Assembly (NCBI RefSeq): GCF_003952385.1
Contig: NZ_CP034444.1
Location: 3,596,001 to 3,660,000, forward strand
DNA length: 64,000 bases
Direction of reading: 5' to 3'
From: Mesorhizobium sp. M1D.F.Ca.ET.043.01.1.1
Lineage (GTDB): Bacteria > Pseudomonadota > Alphaproteobacteria > Rhizobiales > Rhizobiaceae
Made by a program: the position numbers and the translations under genes. Below are positions 45,094 to 53,373 of the stretch, one piece after another. Position 1 is the first letter of the stretch; each line of letters begins with the position of its first letter. The notes beneath the pieces are model-generated. The model was given only the letters and a program-made list of their open reading frames with translations, did not search any database and was not told where the DNA came from.

Positions 45094-45810
45094 ATGCCAC
45101 CCGGACCGCGGCCGAGACCAAAAATCCTGATCGTGCTGCATCAGGAGACTTCGAGCCCCGGCCGGGTCGGCCACATGCTTCTGGAAGAAGGCTTCGATCT
45201 CGATATCCGCCGGCCGCCGCTTGGCGACGAACTGCCGGGCACGCTGGACGGCCATGCCGGGGCGGTTATCTTCGGCGGGCCGATGAGCGCGAACGACTCC
45301 GAAGAGTTCGTCCGGCGCGAGACCGACTGGCTCGAAGTCCCGCTCAGGGAGAACCGGCCCTTCCTCGGCATCTGCCTCGGCGCGCAGATGCTTGCCAACC
45401 ATCTCGGCGGCAAGGTCGACGGCCATGACGAAGGGCTGGTCGAGATCGGCTGGTATCCGCTGAAGGCGACCGAGGCCGGCAAGAAACTGCTGCACTGGCC
45501 GGAGATGGTCTACCAGTTTCACCGCGAGGGCTTTTCGCTGCCCAAGGAGGCGACGCTGCTGGCGACGGCGGAGACCTATCCCAACCAGGCCTTCCGCTAT
45601 GGCGACAATGCCTGGGGCATCCAGTTCCATGGCGAACTGACCCGGGTGATGATGCAGCGCTGGGTGGTGCGCGGCGCGCATCGCTTCGAATTGCCCGGCG
45701 CGCAGCCCGGCCGCGACCATCTCGGCGGCCGGCTGATCTGGGACATGCACCTCAAACGCTGGTTGGGCGAGTTTCTGGGGCTGATTTTTGGCGGGCCGGC
45801 GGTGGGTTAG
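45094..45810 (+). CDS. Class I glutamine amidotransferase
   Basis: 238 residues. The triad is visible: Cys94 (LGICLGAQML), His179 and Glu181 (WGIQFHGELT). It resembles GuaA N-domain-like stand-alone hydrolases of COG0518. The acceptor is unknown. It is the last gene of the heme/mic60 run. It converges on the thioredoxin-fold gene after 62 nt. Confidence 0.88.
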   Translation: MPPGPRPRPKILIVLHQETSSPGRVGHMLLEEGFDLDIRRPPLGDELPGTLDGHAGAVIFGGPMSANDSEEFVRRETDWLEVPLRENRPFLGICLGAQMLANHLGGKVDGHDEGLVEIGWYPLKATEAGKKLLHWPEMVYQFHREGFSLPKEATLLATAETYPNQAFRYGDNAWGIQFHGELTRVMMQRWVVRGAHRFELPGAQPGRDHLGGRLIWDMHLKRWLGEFLGLIFGGPAVG

Positions 45811-45872
45811 AGCAAAACCCAATTGCTTGGAGTGGCTGGACAACTTCGCATAGTCCTGCGCGTAGCCCCACC

Positions 45873-46547
45873 TTACCTTCCGATTTGTGATGCCGCCGAC
45901 ATCAGGTCCTGAGTGTTCGGGGCGCCGAATAGGCCACCATCGAGGATCTCGTTGGAGGTCCAGCGAACGACGCCATCACGGTCCAGCAAGAACTGACCGA
46001 CGAGCTGCCCAACGCCGGTGGCCATCATCTGTTGATCCGCTTCGGTGATGTCGTAGCCGTCCTTCTTGTTCAGATATTCGAGCGCCGCAAACGGGTTCAT
46101 CGGTTCCGGCATCTCGCCCGGCAAGTCGACCCGCATCGACTTCACTTCGCTCATCGAAACCTTTTGCGGCCATGCGCTCTCGTCTTCGGTGATCTGCATA
46201 TTCGGCAAGCCAAAGGCGCGGTGTGAAGTCCGCTCCGGATCGGATGCCGCGAGCAGGCCGAGCATCGGATGGTACCGCAGATAGAGGCGGGCCCGGTCGA
46301 TGGGCGTGTTGACCACTGTCAGGTTTTCGATACCCTTCTCGTTGAGGGCCGGGGTGAGTTGCGAAAGCATGGCGATATGGCGCCTGCAAAAAGGACAATG
46401 GAGACCTCGATACAGCCCAACCAGCACCGGTTTCTCGCCTCGGAAATCGTCGATGGCGATCTTGCCCTCGCGGGTAATCGCGTCGAGCACGACATTGGGC
46501 GCCATTTCGCCAAGTTGCAGCGGGCCTATGTTGAGACGTTCTGACAT
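45873..46547 (-). CDS. Thioredoxin-fold peroxiredoxin-like (AhpC/TSA) protein
   Basis: 224 residues. A redox motif C-P-F-C at Cys51 and Cys54 (YRGLHCPFCRRHIAML) follows the usual AhpC/TSA lead (APNVVLDAITREGKIAIDDF, RGEKPVLVGL). The C-terminal half reads FLLDRDGVVRWTSNEI, like peroxiredoxin-like family 2. No signal peptide, so cytoplasmic. Whether it reduces peroxides or disulfides is not clear. Single gene. Confidence 0.8.
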   Translation of the reverse strand: MSERLNIGPLQLGEMAPNVVLDAITREGKIAIDDFRGEKPVLVGLYRGLHCPFCRRHIAMLSQLTPALNEKGIENLTVVNTPIDRARLYLRYHPMLGLLAASDPERTSHRAFGLPNMQITEDESAWPQKVSMSEVKSMRVDLPGEMPEPMNPFAALEYLNKKDGYDITEADQQMMATGVGQLVGQFLLDRDGVVRWTSNEILDGGLFGAPNTQDLMSAASQIGR

Positions 46548-46778
46548 GCTGATCCCTCCTCCCGGGTCAATTCACAACGGATGTGCGGGCGGGTGGCTTG
46601 AGCCCATGTGCGGCACATACGTCCTTGGGCATGCTGAAATGACGGTCGGCCCTAGGTCGGCGTCGATAGAGCACGGAGTGGGCGGACGCTAAGGCGTCCT
46701 TAGGGAGGGCAACGCTTTGCTAGATGGCGCTGGTGTCCGCTTTAGCCCAATTGCGTAGATTGAACGTCCGATATGTCT

Positions 46779-46881
46779 AGTGCGTTTCACCGTTTCACGG
46801 AAACGGCGAAACGCACTATCTCCTTGTTTTGACGCAATTCCAGACGGAAAACCGCTCACACTTTTCCTGGAATTGCTCTAG
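46779..46881 (+). repeat. Dispersed repeat, family A copy 3
   Basis: A 17-bp inverted repeat with one wobble mismatch (46779-46795 and 46801-46817, 5-nt loop) precedes the conserved block (46823-46881), just as in copy 1. It lies in the 400-bp gene-free stretch 46548-46947, where I see only this and a small hairpin at 46684-46699. Confidence 0.8.
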
Positions 46882-46947
46882 ATGCCGAAAGCTGCAGGCA
46901 TTCTGACGGCCCATCTCAGCCGGTGTCGGCGCAAGCTTGGCGGCCAA

Positions 46948-48186
46948 CTAGCTCCGGCTATTCAAATGCCGCACCTGTCGCAGCGCCGGGAACAGCCAGG
47001 CCCACAGGCCGGCCACGGCGATGGCGCCGATGCCGCCGAGCACCACCGCCGGCACGGTGCCGATCAGCGCCGCCATGGTGCCGGCGCGGAATTCGCCGAC
47101 CTCGTTGGAGGCGCCGACGAAGACCTGGTTGACGGCGTTGACGCGGCCGCGCACCTCGTCCGGCGTCCAGAGCTGGATCAGTGTCTCGCGGATATAGACG
47201 CTGAACATGTCGGTGGCGCCGAGCATGGCGAGCGCCGCGATCGACAGCCAGGTGAGGGTCGAGATGCCGAACAGAACGGTGAAGGCGCCGAACAGACCGA
47301 CGAAGCCCAGCATGATCTTGCCGGCGTGGTCGCGGATCGGGTGGCCGGCGAGCCAGACCGCCACGGCGATGGCGCCGATGCCGGGCGCCGAGCGCAGCAG
47401 GCCGAGACCCCAGGGCCCGAGGTCCAGAATGTCGCGCGCATAGACCGGCAGCAGCGCCGAGGCGCCCGACAGAAGCACGGCGAAGAGGTCGAGCGAGATG
47501 GCGCCGAGCACGATCTTCTCGCTCCAGATATAGCCGAAGCCGGCAAACAGCGTCTGCATCGTCGGCTTGTCGGTGGCCGTCTGCTGGGCAGGCTTCGGAA
47601 TGGTGAAGACGAGCAGCGCGGCGACAAGCATCAGGATGGCTGCGGTGGCGTAGGCGGCTTCCGCCGACAGGCCGTAGAGCAGGCCGCCGGCGACCGGGCC
47701 GACAATGGTCGCCATCTGCCAGGCGGACGAGTTCCAGGCGATGGCGTTGGCGAAATCCTGCGGCGGCACAAGATTGGCGACCAGCGAGGACGATGCCGGC
47801 CCGTAGAAGGCGCGGGCGATACCGAACATGGCGAGCACGACGAAGATCGGCACCGGGCTGCCAGGGCCGCGCAGCGTCAGCAACAACAGGGTGAGCGCGC
47901 AGCCGGCCTCGACAAGCGACGACAATGTCATGATCAGGCGGCGGCCGAAGCGGTCGGCGACGACGCCGGTGACGAGCACCAAAAGCAACGAAGGCAGGAA
48001 CTGGACGATGCCGACGATGCCGAGATCGAAAGGGTTGCGCGTCAGGTCGTAGATCTGCCAGCCGACGGCGACGGAGACGATCTGGGTGGCGAAAGTGGTG
48101 AGAAAGCGCGCCGTCCAGTAGCTGAGGTACGGCCGGTGCCGGAATGCGGCGTAACGCTGTTCAGGTGAAACTGCTTCGGCGGTCAT
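46948..48186 (-). CDS. MFS transporter, EntS/MFS_3-like
   Basis: About 412 residues with twelve predicted helices. FLTTFATQIVSVAVGWQIYD and GVVADRFGRRLIM (the loop 2-3 motif) are clear; FYGPASSSLVANLVP and VRGRVNAVNQVFVG match the enterobactin-exporter-like group. Substrate unknown. The ATG at 48186 gives the typical short N-terminus; in-frame ATGs at 48210 and 48231 are possible and neither has a good ribosome-binding site. Confidence 0.83.
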   Translation of the reverse strand: MTAEAVSPEQRYAAFRHRPYLSYWTARFLTTFATQIVSVAVGWQIYDLTRNPFDLGIVGIVQFLPSLLLVLVTGVVADRFGRRLIMTLSSLVEAGCALTLLLLTLRGPGSPVPIFVVLAMFGIARAFYGPASSSLVANLVPPQDFANAIAWNSSAWQMATIVGPVAGGLLYGLSAEAAYATAAILMLVAALLVFTIPKPAQQTATDKPTMQTLFAGFGYIWSEKIVLGAISLDLFAVLLSGASALLPVYARDILDLGPWGLGLLRSAPGIGAIAVAVWLAGHPIRDHAGKIMLGFVGLFGAFTVLFGISTLTWLSIAALAMLGATDMFSVYIRETLIQLWTPDEVRGRVNAVNQVFVGASNEVGEFRAGTMAALIGTVPAVVLGGIGAIAVAGLWAWLFPALRQVRHLNSRS

Positions 48187-48343
48187 GATTCGAGGGCCCC
48201 GTTGTGACATCGGCCGGCGGGGCACTTCCACGGTGGGCGCTGGTCCGGCGGCAAACCCTTAGCCCAGTTCGTCCTGCCATGCGCGCAAAAAAACCGCGCG
48301 GGATGAAGGAAATGCGGAAATCATTGTTCGCAATGGAAGAGGC

Positions 48344-49444
48344 TCAGCCTCTCAGCGCGGCCGAGATGGCCTCCAGCCCGCCGCGCAATTCAGCCTCTTT
48401 CGGCCAGCCGAAGCCGACGCGGAAGAAGCGCTTCGGCATCTCGAACCAGTGGCCGGGCCCGACATAGGTGCCGTGCTCTTCCAAGAGCCTGGTGTAGAAG
48501 CGGTCGAGGTCGAAGCCGGCATCGACGTCCAGCCGCGGGAAGCCGACGACGCCGCCTTGCGGCCGTACCCAGTCGACCAGCGGTTCGCCGTCGATCCAGG
48601 CTTGCACGATGTCGCGACGCTTCGTCATCTCCGGCAGCAGCGACTTGAGGAAGGCGTCGCGGCGCTCGAGAATGGAGCGCGCGACCGCCTCGTCGATGAC
48701 GCTGCCGCAGATGCCGATCTGCTCCTTGGCGGCGAGGAAGGTCTCCTGCAGTTCCTTGTCCCTGGTGACCAGCCAGCCGATGCGGATGCCTGGAATGCCG
48801 AAAGCCTTGGACAGCGAGGAGACGCTGATGGCGGCGGCACTCAGCGATGCCGCCGAAGGCAGCTTTTCGTCATAGGAAAGGTCGCGATAAGTCTCGTCGA
48901 CCAGCAGACGGCAGCGCCGGCTCTCGGCAAGCGCGATCAGCGCGTCGAGATCGGCGCGGGCCATCATCGTGCCGGTCGGGTTGTGCGGGCAGGTGACGCT
49001 GATCAGCCTGGTGCTTGGCCGCACCGCCGCCGCGACGCGCTCGATGTCGATCGCAAAGCCGTTGTCGAAATCGAGATCGACATAGGAGATGGCGCAGCCG
49101 ATCGCCTTGGGCGTCTCGATGTTGGTGGCATAGTTCGGCCGCAGGACGACGAGATGGTCATCGGCCGAAAGCAGCGAGGTGGCGATGATGAACAGCGCGC
49201 CGGCAGCGCCCGCGGTCACCAGAACGTCGTCGGCGGAGAGTCCTCCGTCCTGCGCGGCGATCAGCGCGCGCAGCCCTTTTTCGCCGCGATGCTCGCCGTA
49301 GAACAAGGTGAGGTCGGGCAGCGAAAGGCCGATGTCGGAGAGTTTCCGGTCGGCGATCGAGCTTTCGGAAAGGTTGTAGCGGATACGGTCGTAGCCATAC
49401 TCCTCCGGCGCCTCCTTCTCGATCACCATCCTGGCGTAGTTCAT
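48344..49444 (-). CDS. Class I/II PLP aminotransferase
   Basis: A 366-residue fold-type I enzyme. TAGAAGALFIIATSLLS, TCPHNPTGTMM (cofactor Asn), LLVDETYRDLSYD (Asp and Tyr), and Lys213 in SSLSKAFGIPGIRIGW are all present, so the active site is complete. The C-terminal Arg is in KRFFRVGFGW. It resembles MalY/capreomycidine-synthase-like members; the amino acid is unknown. Confidence 0.88.
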   Translation of the reverse strand: MNYARMVIEKEAPEEYGYDRIRYNLSESSIADRKLSDIGLSLPDLTLFYGEHRGEKGLRALIAAQDGGLSADDVLVTAGAAGALFIIATSLLSADDHLVVLRPNYATNIETPKAIGCAISYVDLDFDNGFAIDIERVAAAVRPSTRLISVTCPHNPTGTMMARADLDALIALAESRRCRLLVDETYRDLSYDEKLPSAASLSAAAISVSSLSKAFGIPGIRIGWLVTRDKELQETFLAAKEQIGICGSVIDEAVARSILERRDAFLKSLLPEMTKRRDIVQAWIDGEPLVDWVRPQGGVVGFPRLDVDAGFDLDRFYTRLLEEHGTYVGPGHWFEMPKRFFRVGFGWPKEAELRGGLEAISAALRG

Positions 49445-49483
49445 GGCCTCATCCCCACCAGCCTGCTTCTCCCGTCATCCAAG

Positions 49484-49532
49484 CCACAAAAGCAGGAAGC
49501 CTGCCAAGGCGCTTTCGCCCGGCAGGCTTCCT
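49484..49532 (-). terminator. Terminator of mucR
   Basis: A perfect 12-bp inverted repeat (49494-49505 with 49521-49532) with a loop that itself folds is followed on the minus strand by GCTTTTG. It lies 27 nt after the mucR stop. Confidence 0.7.
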
Positions 49533-49558
49533 GAAATCGTTGGTGCAGCCGGATCGGC

Positions 49559-50023
49559 TCAGGCCGTCGCCTTGGCCCGTCTTCCCCTGGCGGGCTTCAC
49601 CGGGGCCGCTTCCGCCTTGCGGCCGAGGCCGATCGATTTGGCGAGCTCGGAGCGCGAGGCCGCATAGTTGGGTGCGACCATCGGATAGTCCGCCGGCAGG
49701 CCCCATTTGGTCCGGTAGGCCTCCGGGGTCAGTCCGAAATGCACGCCGATATGGCGCTTCAGCGATTTGAACTTCTTCCCGTCCTCGAGGCAGATGATGT
49801 AGTCCGGCGTCACCGAGCGGCGGGGGTTGACGGCGGGAACGGGCGGGGGCGCCGCCGGGGCCGGCGGCTGGTTCAGCCCGCCGATCGAGGAGGCGACGCT
49901 GGCGATGAGACCGCCCAGGTCCGAAGCGGGCAGCCGGTTCTTGGCGACATAGGCCGACACGATGTGAGCGGTGAGCTCGAGCAGGTCGACTTCTTCCTTG
50001 GCTGTATTGGTATCCTCGTCCAC
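49559..50023 (-). CDS. mucR: Ros/MucR-family transcriptional regulator
   Basis: 154 residues. LLELTAHIVSAYVAKN is the N-terminal oligomerisation helix. A Pro-rich linker (54-65) leads to the zinc finger, with ligands Cys78, Asp81, His91 and His95 (CLEDGKKFKSLKRHIGVH); Asp replaces the second Cys of Agrobacterium Ros, as in several Mesorhizobium homologues. It ends in a basic tail (KPARGRRAKATA). Such proteins silence AT-rich DNA and control exopolysaccharide and symbiosis genes. GAGGAGG 7 nt before the GTG at 50023 sets the start; an upstream ATG at 50047 overlaps that site. Confidence 0.9.
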   Translation of the reverse strand: MDEDTNTAKEEVDLLELTAHIVSAYVAKNRLPASDLGGLIASVASSIGGLNQPPAPAAPPPVPAVNPRRSVTPDYIICLEDGKKFKSLKRHIGVHFGLTPEAYRTKWGLPADYPMVAPNYAASRSELAKSIGLGRKAEAAPVKPARGRRAKATA

Positions 50024-50204
50024 GTCAATTCCTCCTCTATGCCGCACGGCCGCAAATCGGGATGCAAATCAGAGCACTGCCGTTCCTTCGCGGGCGCATG
50101 GCGGCGGCAGGCCGGCGAATTCCTAGTCGGCAAATCTGCTCGGCGCAACGATAAGCGGCGCAATTACACGCTATTTTGAACAAGTATACTGGAAAGTAAA
50201 AATA

Positions 50205-50909
50205 TCAGACGACCAGCGCCTTGTCGCGCCACAGTCGAAATCCGCCTTCGAAGGCGCGTGTGTTGTCGCCGCGCCTGGATTTTTCCGGCAATTCATCGAG
50301 CTTGTCGACATTGCCGCCGCCGATAACCACATAGTCCGGCTGCAAGGCGGCGCGAAGCCTGTCTACGACATCGAAAACGTATTTGCGCCATTTCTTCTTG
50401 CCGTACTTTTCCAGGCCGCGCTCGCCGACATAATCCTCGAAGCTGCAGCCTTTCTTGTAGGGAAGGTGGGCAAGCTCCATCGGCTGCCCGACGTGGTCGA
50501 GGATCATGGCAGCACCCAGGCCGGTGCCCAGGCCGAGGAACAGCATGCGGCCACCTTCATAGCTGCCGATCGCCTGCAACAGCGCATCGTTGACGACCTT
50601 GACAGGCTTGCCGAAGGCGGCGCCGAAATCGTAGCCGTTCCAACCCTTGCCGAGATTGAAGGGATCGAGCGAAGGCTTGTTGTCCCTGACCGGGCCGGGA
50701 TAGCCCATCGAGATCACGTCGTAGTCCAGACCCTCGGCCAGTTTCTTCACCGAAGCGACCATCTGCTGCGGTGTCAGGCCCGGCCCGGACTCGGCGCGGC
50801 GCATGTCGCCGCCGGCGCTGGTGAGGATCTTAACACGCGAGCCGCCGACGTCGATGGTGAGCACGACCGGTTCGCCGGTCGCCGCAGCCGGTTTTGCCGC
50901 CTTCGCCAT
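50205..50909 (-). CDS. ppgK: ROK-family polyphosphate glucokinase-like protein
   Basis: 234 residues. LTIDVGGSRVKILTSAGG is the phosphate-1 motif; VISMGYPGPVRD and KVVNDALLQAIGSYEGGR hold the catalytic Asp; LFLGLGTGLGAAMILD is phosphate-2. There is no ROK zinc-cysteine motif, and the segment KKGCSFEDYVGERGLEKYGK with following lysines resembles polyphosphate-binding glucokinases. It would turn glucose into glucose-6-phosphate with polyP or ATP. Last gene of the glucoamylase-gnd-zwf run, 15 nt after zwf. Confidence 0.75.
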   Translation of the reverse strand: MAKAAKPAAATGEPVVLTIDVGGSRVKILTSAGGDMRRAESGPGLTPQQMVASVKKLAEGLDYDVISMGYPGPVRDNKPSLDPFNLGKGWNGYDFGAAFGKPVKVVNDALLQAIGSYEGGRMLFLGLGTGLGAAMILDHVGQPMELAHLPYKKGCSFEDYVGERGLEKYGKKKWRKYVFDVVDRLRAALQPDYVVIGGGNVDKLDELPEKSRRGDNTRAFEGGFRLWRDKALVV

Positions 50910-50924
50910 TCCGTTCCTCCCATG

Positions 50925-52301
50925 CTACCTGGTCGGATTGATCCAGCCGTTGGGCGGGCCGAAGCCGTTCATGGCATCGGCCGGTCCCCAGGTCTTCGGC
51001 GCATAGATCTGCGGCGGCGTGGTGTCGCCGAGCACCGGTCCGACAATGCGCCACGCGAGCTCGGCCGCGTCCTGGCGGGTGAACAGCTGGCCGTTGCCGT
51101 TCATGGCGTCGCCGATCAGCCGCTCGTAGGGCGGCATGTCGCCCTTGGTGTCGTCGAGCGCGGTCAGTTCCACCTGCTCGCCGATCATGTCGTCGCCGGC
51201 CACCTTGCGCTGGGCGCCGATCGAGATCGCCACCTGCGGGTCGATGCGGAAACGGACATAGTTGGCGTCGCCCGGCTTGATCGGATCGAAAACGTCGAGC
51301 GGCGGCCGCTTCAGCCGCACGATCACTTCGGTGGCGTGCACCGGCATGTTCTTGCCGGCGCGGATGAAGAACGGCACGTCCCGCCAGCGCCATGTGTCGA
51401 CGAAGAAGCGGACCGCGGCGAAGGTTTCGACCGGAGAGTTCGGCCGCACGCCAGGCTCCGCCAGATAGCCGTCGAACTGGCCGCGCACGACATCGTCCCT
51501 GGTCAGCGTGCGGATCGCGCGCAGCACCTGCACCTTCTCGTCGATCAGGTCGTCGGCCGAGCGGCCGACCGGCGGCTCCATCGCCAGAAGCAGAAGGATA
51601 TTGAGCAGATGGTTCTCGATGACGTCGCGGATGCAGCCGACGTCGTCATAGAATTTGCCGCGGCCGTCGATGCCGAAATCCTCGGCCATGGTGATCTGCA
51701 CGCTCTCGACGAAGTTGCGGTTCCAGATCGGCTCGAGAAAGGCATTGGCGAAGCGGAAATAGAGCAGGTTCTGGATCGCTTCCTTGCCGAGATAGTGGTC
51801 GATGCGGAAGATCGACTGTTCGTCGAACACCAGATGCAGCACGCGGTTCAGCCAGCGCGCCGACTGCAGATCGTGGCCGAAGGGTTTCTCGACCATCAGC
51901 CGCGCGCCGCGCGCGGTGCCGGACTGTTCCAGCCCTTGCACGACGGTTTCGAACATGGTCGGGGGCACGGCCATGTAATGCAGCGGCCGCTGCGCCGGGC
52001 CGAGCGCCGTCTTCAGCCTCTCGAAGGTGGCGGGATCGCGATAATCGCCGCTGACATAGCGCAGCAGCGAGGCGAGCTTGGCGAACACCTTGTCGTCGAC
52101 GGCGCCCAGCGCATTGACGATGCCGTCGCGGGCACGGTCCACCAGTTTGGCGAGCTCCCAAGGGTCGAAGGCGACCCCGATCACCGGCTCGGCGAGCGTC
52201 CCCTTGGCGACCATGTGGTAGAGCGCCGGAAATATCTTCTTGTGCGCAAGGTCGCCGGTCGCCCCGAAAAGCACCAGCGTGTCGGACCTCTCCTGGCTCA
52301 T
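50925..52301 (-). CDS. zwf: Glucose-6-phosphate 1-dehydrogenase
   Basis: A 458-residue enzyme making 6-phosphogluconolactone and [24 protein letters not shown] is the coenzyme motif; [16 protein letters not shown] holds the catalytic His and Lys; [14 protein letters not shown] is typical. The ATG at 52301 follows GAGGAGAGAG. It is slightly shorter than the usual 490 residues. The usual rhizobial partners pgl and edd are missing here, so it may be a second copy with a pentose-phosphate role. Confidence 0.95.
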   Translation of the reverse strand: MSQERSDTLVLFGATGDLAHKKIFPALYHMVAKGTLAEPVIGVAFDPWELAKLVDRARDGIVNALGAVDDKVFAKLASLLRYVSGDYRDPATFERLKTALGPAQRPLHYMAVPPTMFETVVQGLEQSGTARGARLMVEKPFGHDLQSARWLNRVLHLVFDEQSIFRIDHYLGKEAIQNLLYFRFANAFLEPIWNRNFVESVQITMAEDFGIDGRGKFYDDVGCIRDVIENHLLNILLLLAMEPPVGRSADDLIDEKVQVLRAIRTLTRDDVVRGQFDGYLAEPGVRPNSPVETFAAVRFFVDTWRWRDVPFFIRAGKNMPVHATEVIVRLKRPPLDVFDPIKPGDANYVRFRIDPQVAISIGAQRKVAGDDMIGEQVELTALDDTKGDMPPYERLIGDAMNGNGQLFTRQDAAELAWRIVGPVLGDTTPPQIYAPKTWGPADAMNGFGPPNGWINPTR

Positions 52302-52314
52302 CCTGTCTCTCTCC

Positions 52315-53328
52315 TCAGGCGCCGGTCTTCGACTTCTCGACATGCCCGCCGAAGGCATAGCGCATGGCGGACAGAAGCTTGTCGGCGAAGGCGGACTCGC
52401 CTTGCGATGAGAAGCGGTCGAACAGCGCCGAGGAGAGTACGGGCGCCGGAACGCCGGTGTCGATCGCCGCCTTCAGCGTCCAGCGGCCTTCGCCCGAGTC
52501 CGACACCCGGCCGCCGAACTGCGTGAGCGAGGGGTCGTTCTTCAGCGCGCCGGCGGTGAGGTCGAGCAGCCAGGAACCGATGACGCTGCCATGCCGCCAA
52601 ACCTCGGCCACCTGGGCGAGGTCGATATCGAACTGGTAATATTGCGGGTTTTCCAGCGGACTGGTCTCGGCGTCCGCGGTCCGGCCGCGTTTGCCGGCGT
52701 TGGCCGATTTCAGGATGTTGATGCCTTCTGCATAGGCGGCCATGACGCCGTACTCGATGCCGTTGTGTACCATCTTGACGAAGTGGCCGGCGCCGCTCGG
52801 CCCGCAATGCAGATAGCCGAAGGCCGCGGTTCCGGCGTCTTTTGAGGGGTTGGTTCCGGCATCGGCGCCGGGCGCCAGCGTGGCGAAGACCGTATCGAGG
52901 TGCTGCACGGCCTCATCGGGGCCGCCGATCATCAGGCAGTAGCCGCGCTCGAGACCCCAGACGCCGCCGCTGGTGCCGACATCGACGAAGCTGATGCCTT
53001 TGGTCGCCAGTTTCGCGGCCTGGTCGACGGCGTCATGATAATAGGAATTGCCGCCGTCGATGATGATGTCGCCGGGCTCCATCAGCGCCGCCACCTGGTC
53101 GACGATCCTGCCGGTGATCGCGGCCGGCAGCATCAGCCAGGCGCAGCGCGGCTTGGCGAGCTTGGCGACGAACTCTTCCAGCGAGGCGGCGCCGACGGCG
53201 CCGTCCTTGACCATGCCGGCGACGCTTGCCGAATTGATGTCGTAGACGACGCATTCATGGCCGTCGCGCATCAGGCGGCGCACCATATTGGCGCCCATCC
53301 TGCCCAGTCCCATCATTCCGATCTGCAT
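52315..53328 (-). CDS. gnd: 6-phosphogluconate dehydrogenase, short form
   Basis: A 337-residue enzyme releasing ribulose-5-phosphate and CO2. [19 protein letters not shown] binds the cofactor; [33 protein letters not shown] and [15 protein letters not shown] (catalytic Lys and neighbours) are the family landmarks. The length marks the short, often NAD-linked form, not the 470-residue E. coli type. A 13-nt gap to zwf shows an operon. Confidence 0.93.
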   Translation of the reverse strand: MQIGMMGLGRMGANMVRRLMRDGHECVVYDINSASVAGMVKDGAVGAASLEEFVAKLAKPRCAWLMLPAAITGRIVDQVAALMEPGDIIIDGGNSYYHDAVDQAAKLATKGISFVDVGTSGGVWGLERGYCLMIGGPDEAVQHLDTVFATLAPGADAGTNPSKDAGTAAFGYLHCGPSGAGHFVKMVHNGIEYGVMAAYAEGINILKSANAGKRGRTADAETSPLENPQYYQFDIDLAQVAEVWRHGSVIGSWLLDLTAGALKNDPSLTQFGGRVSDSGEGRWTLKAAIDTGVPAPVLSSALFDRFSSQGESAFADKLLSAMRYAFGGHVEKSKTGA

Positions 53329-53373
53329 GGTGCCATCCCGATTGCTTGAGGAAAGAAGATTCTGCTGGCCGTC

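Noticed and set aside
46882..48168. 428-codon plus-strand frame over the MFS gene
   Set aside because: Low-complexity Gly/Asp/Arg/Gln composition and fully antisense to a twelve-helix transporter.
50466..52526. 686-codon plus-strand frame over zwf and ppgK
   Set aside because: Antisense shadow of clearly identified minus-strand enzymes.
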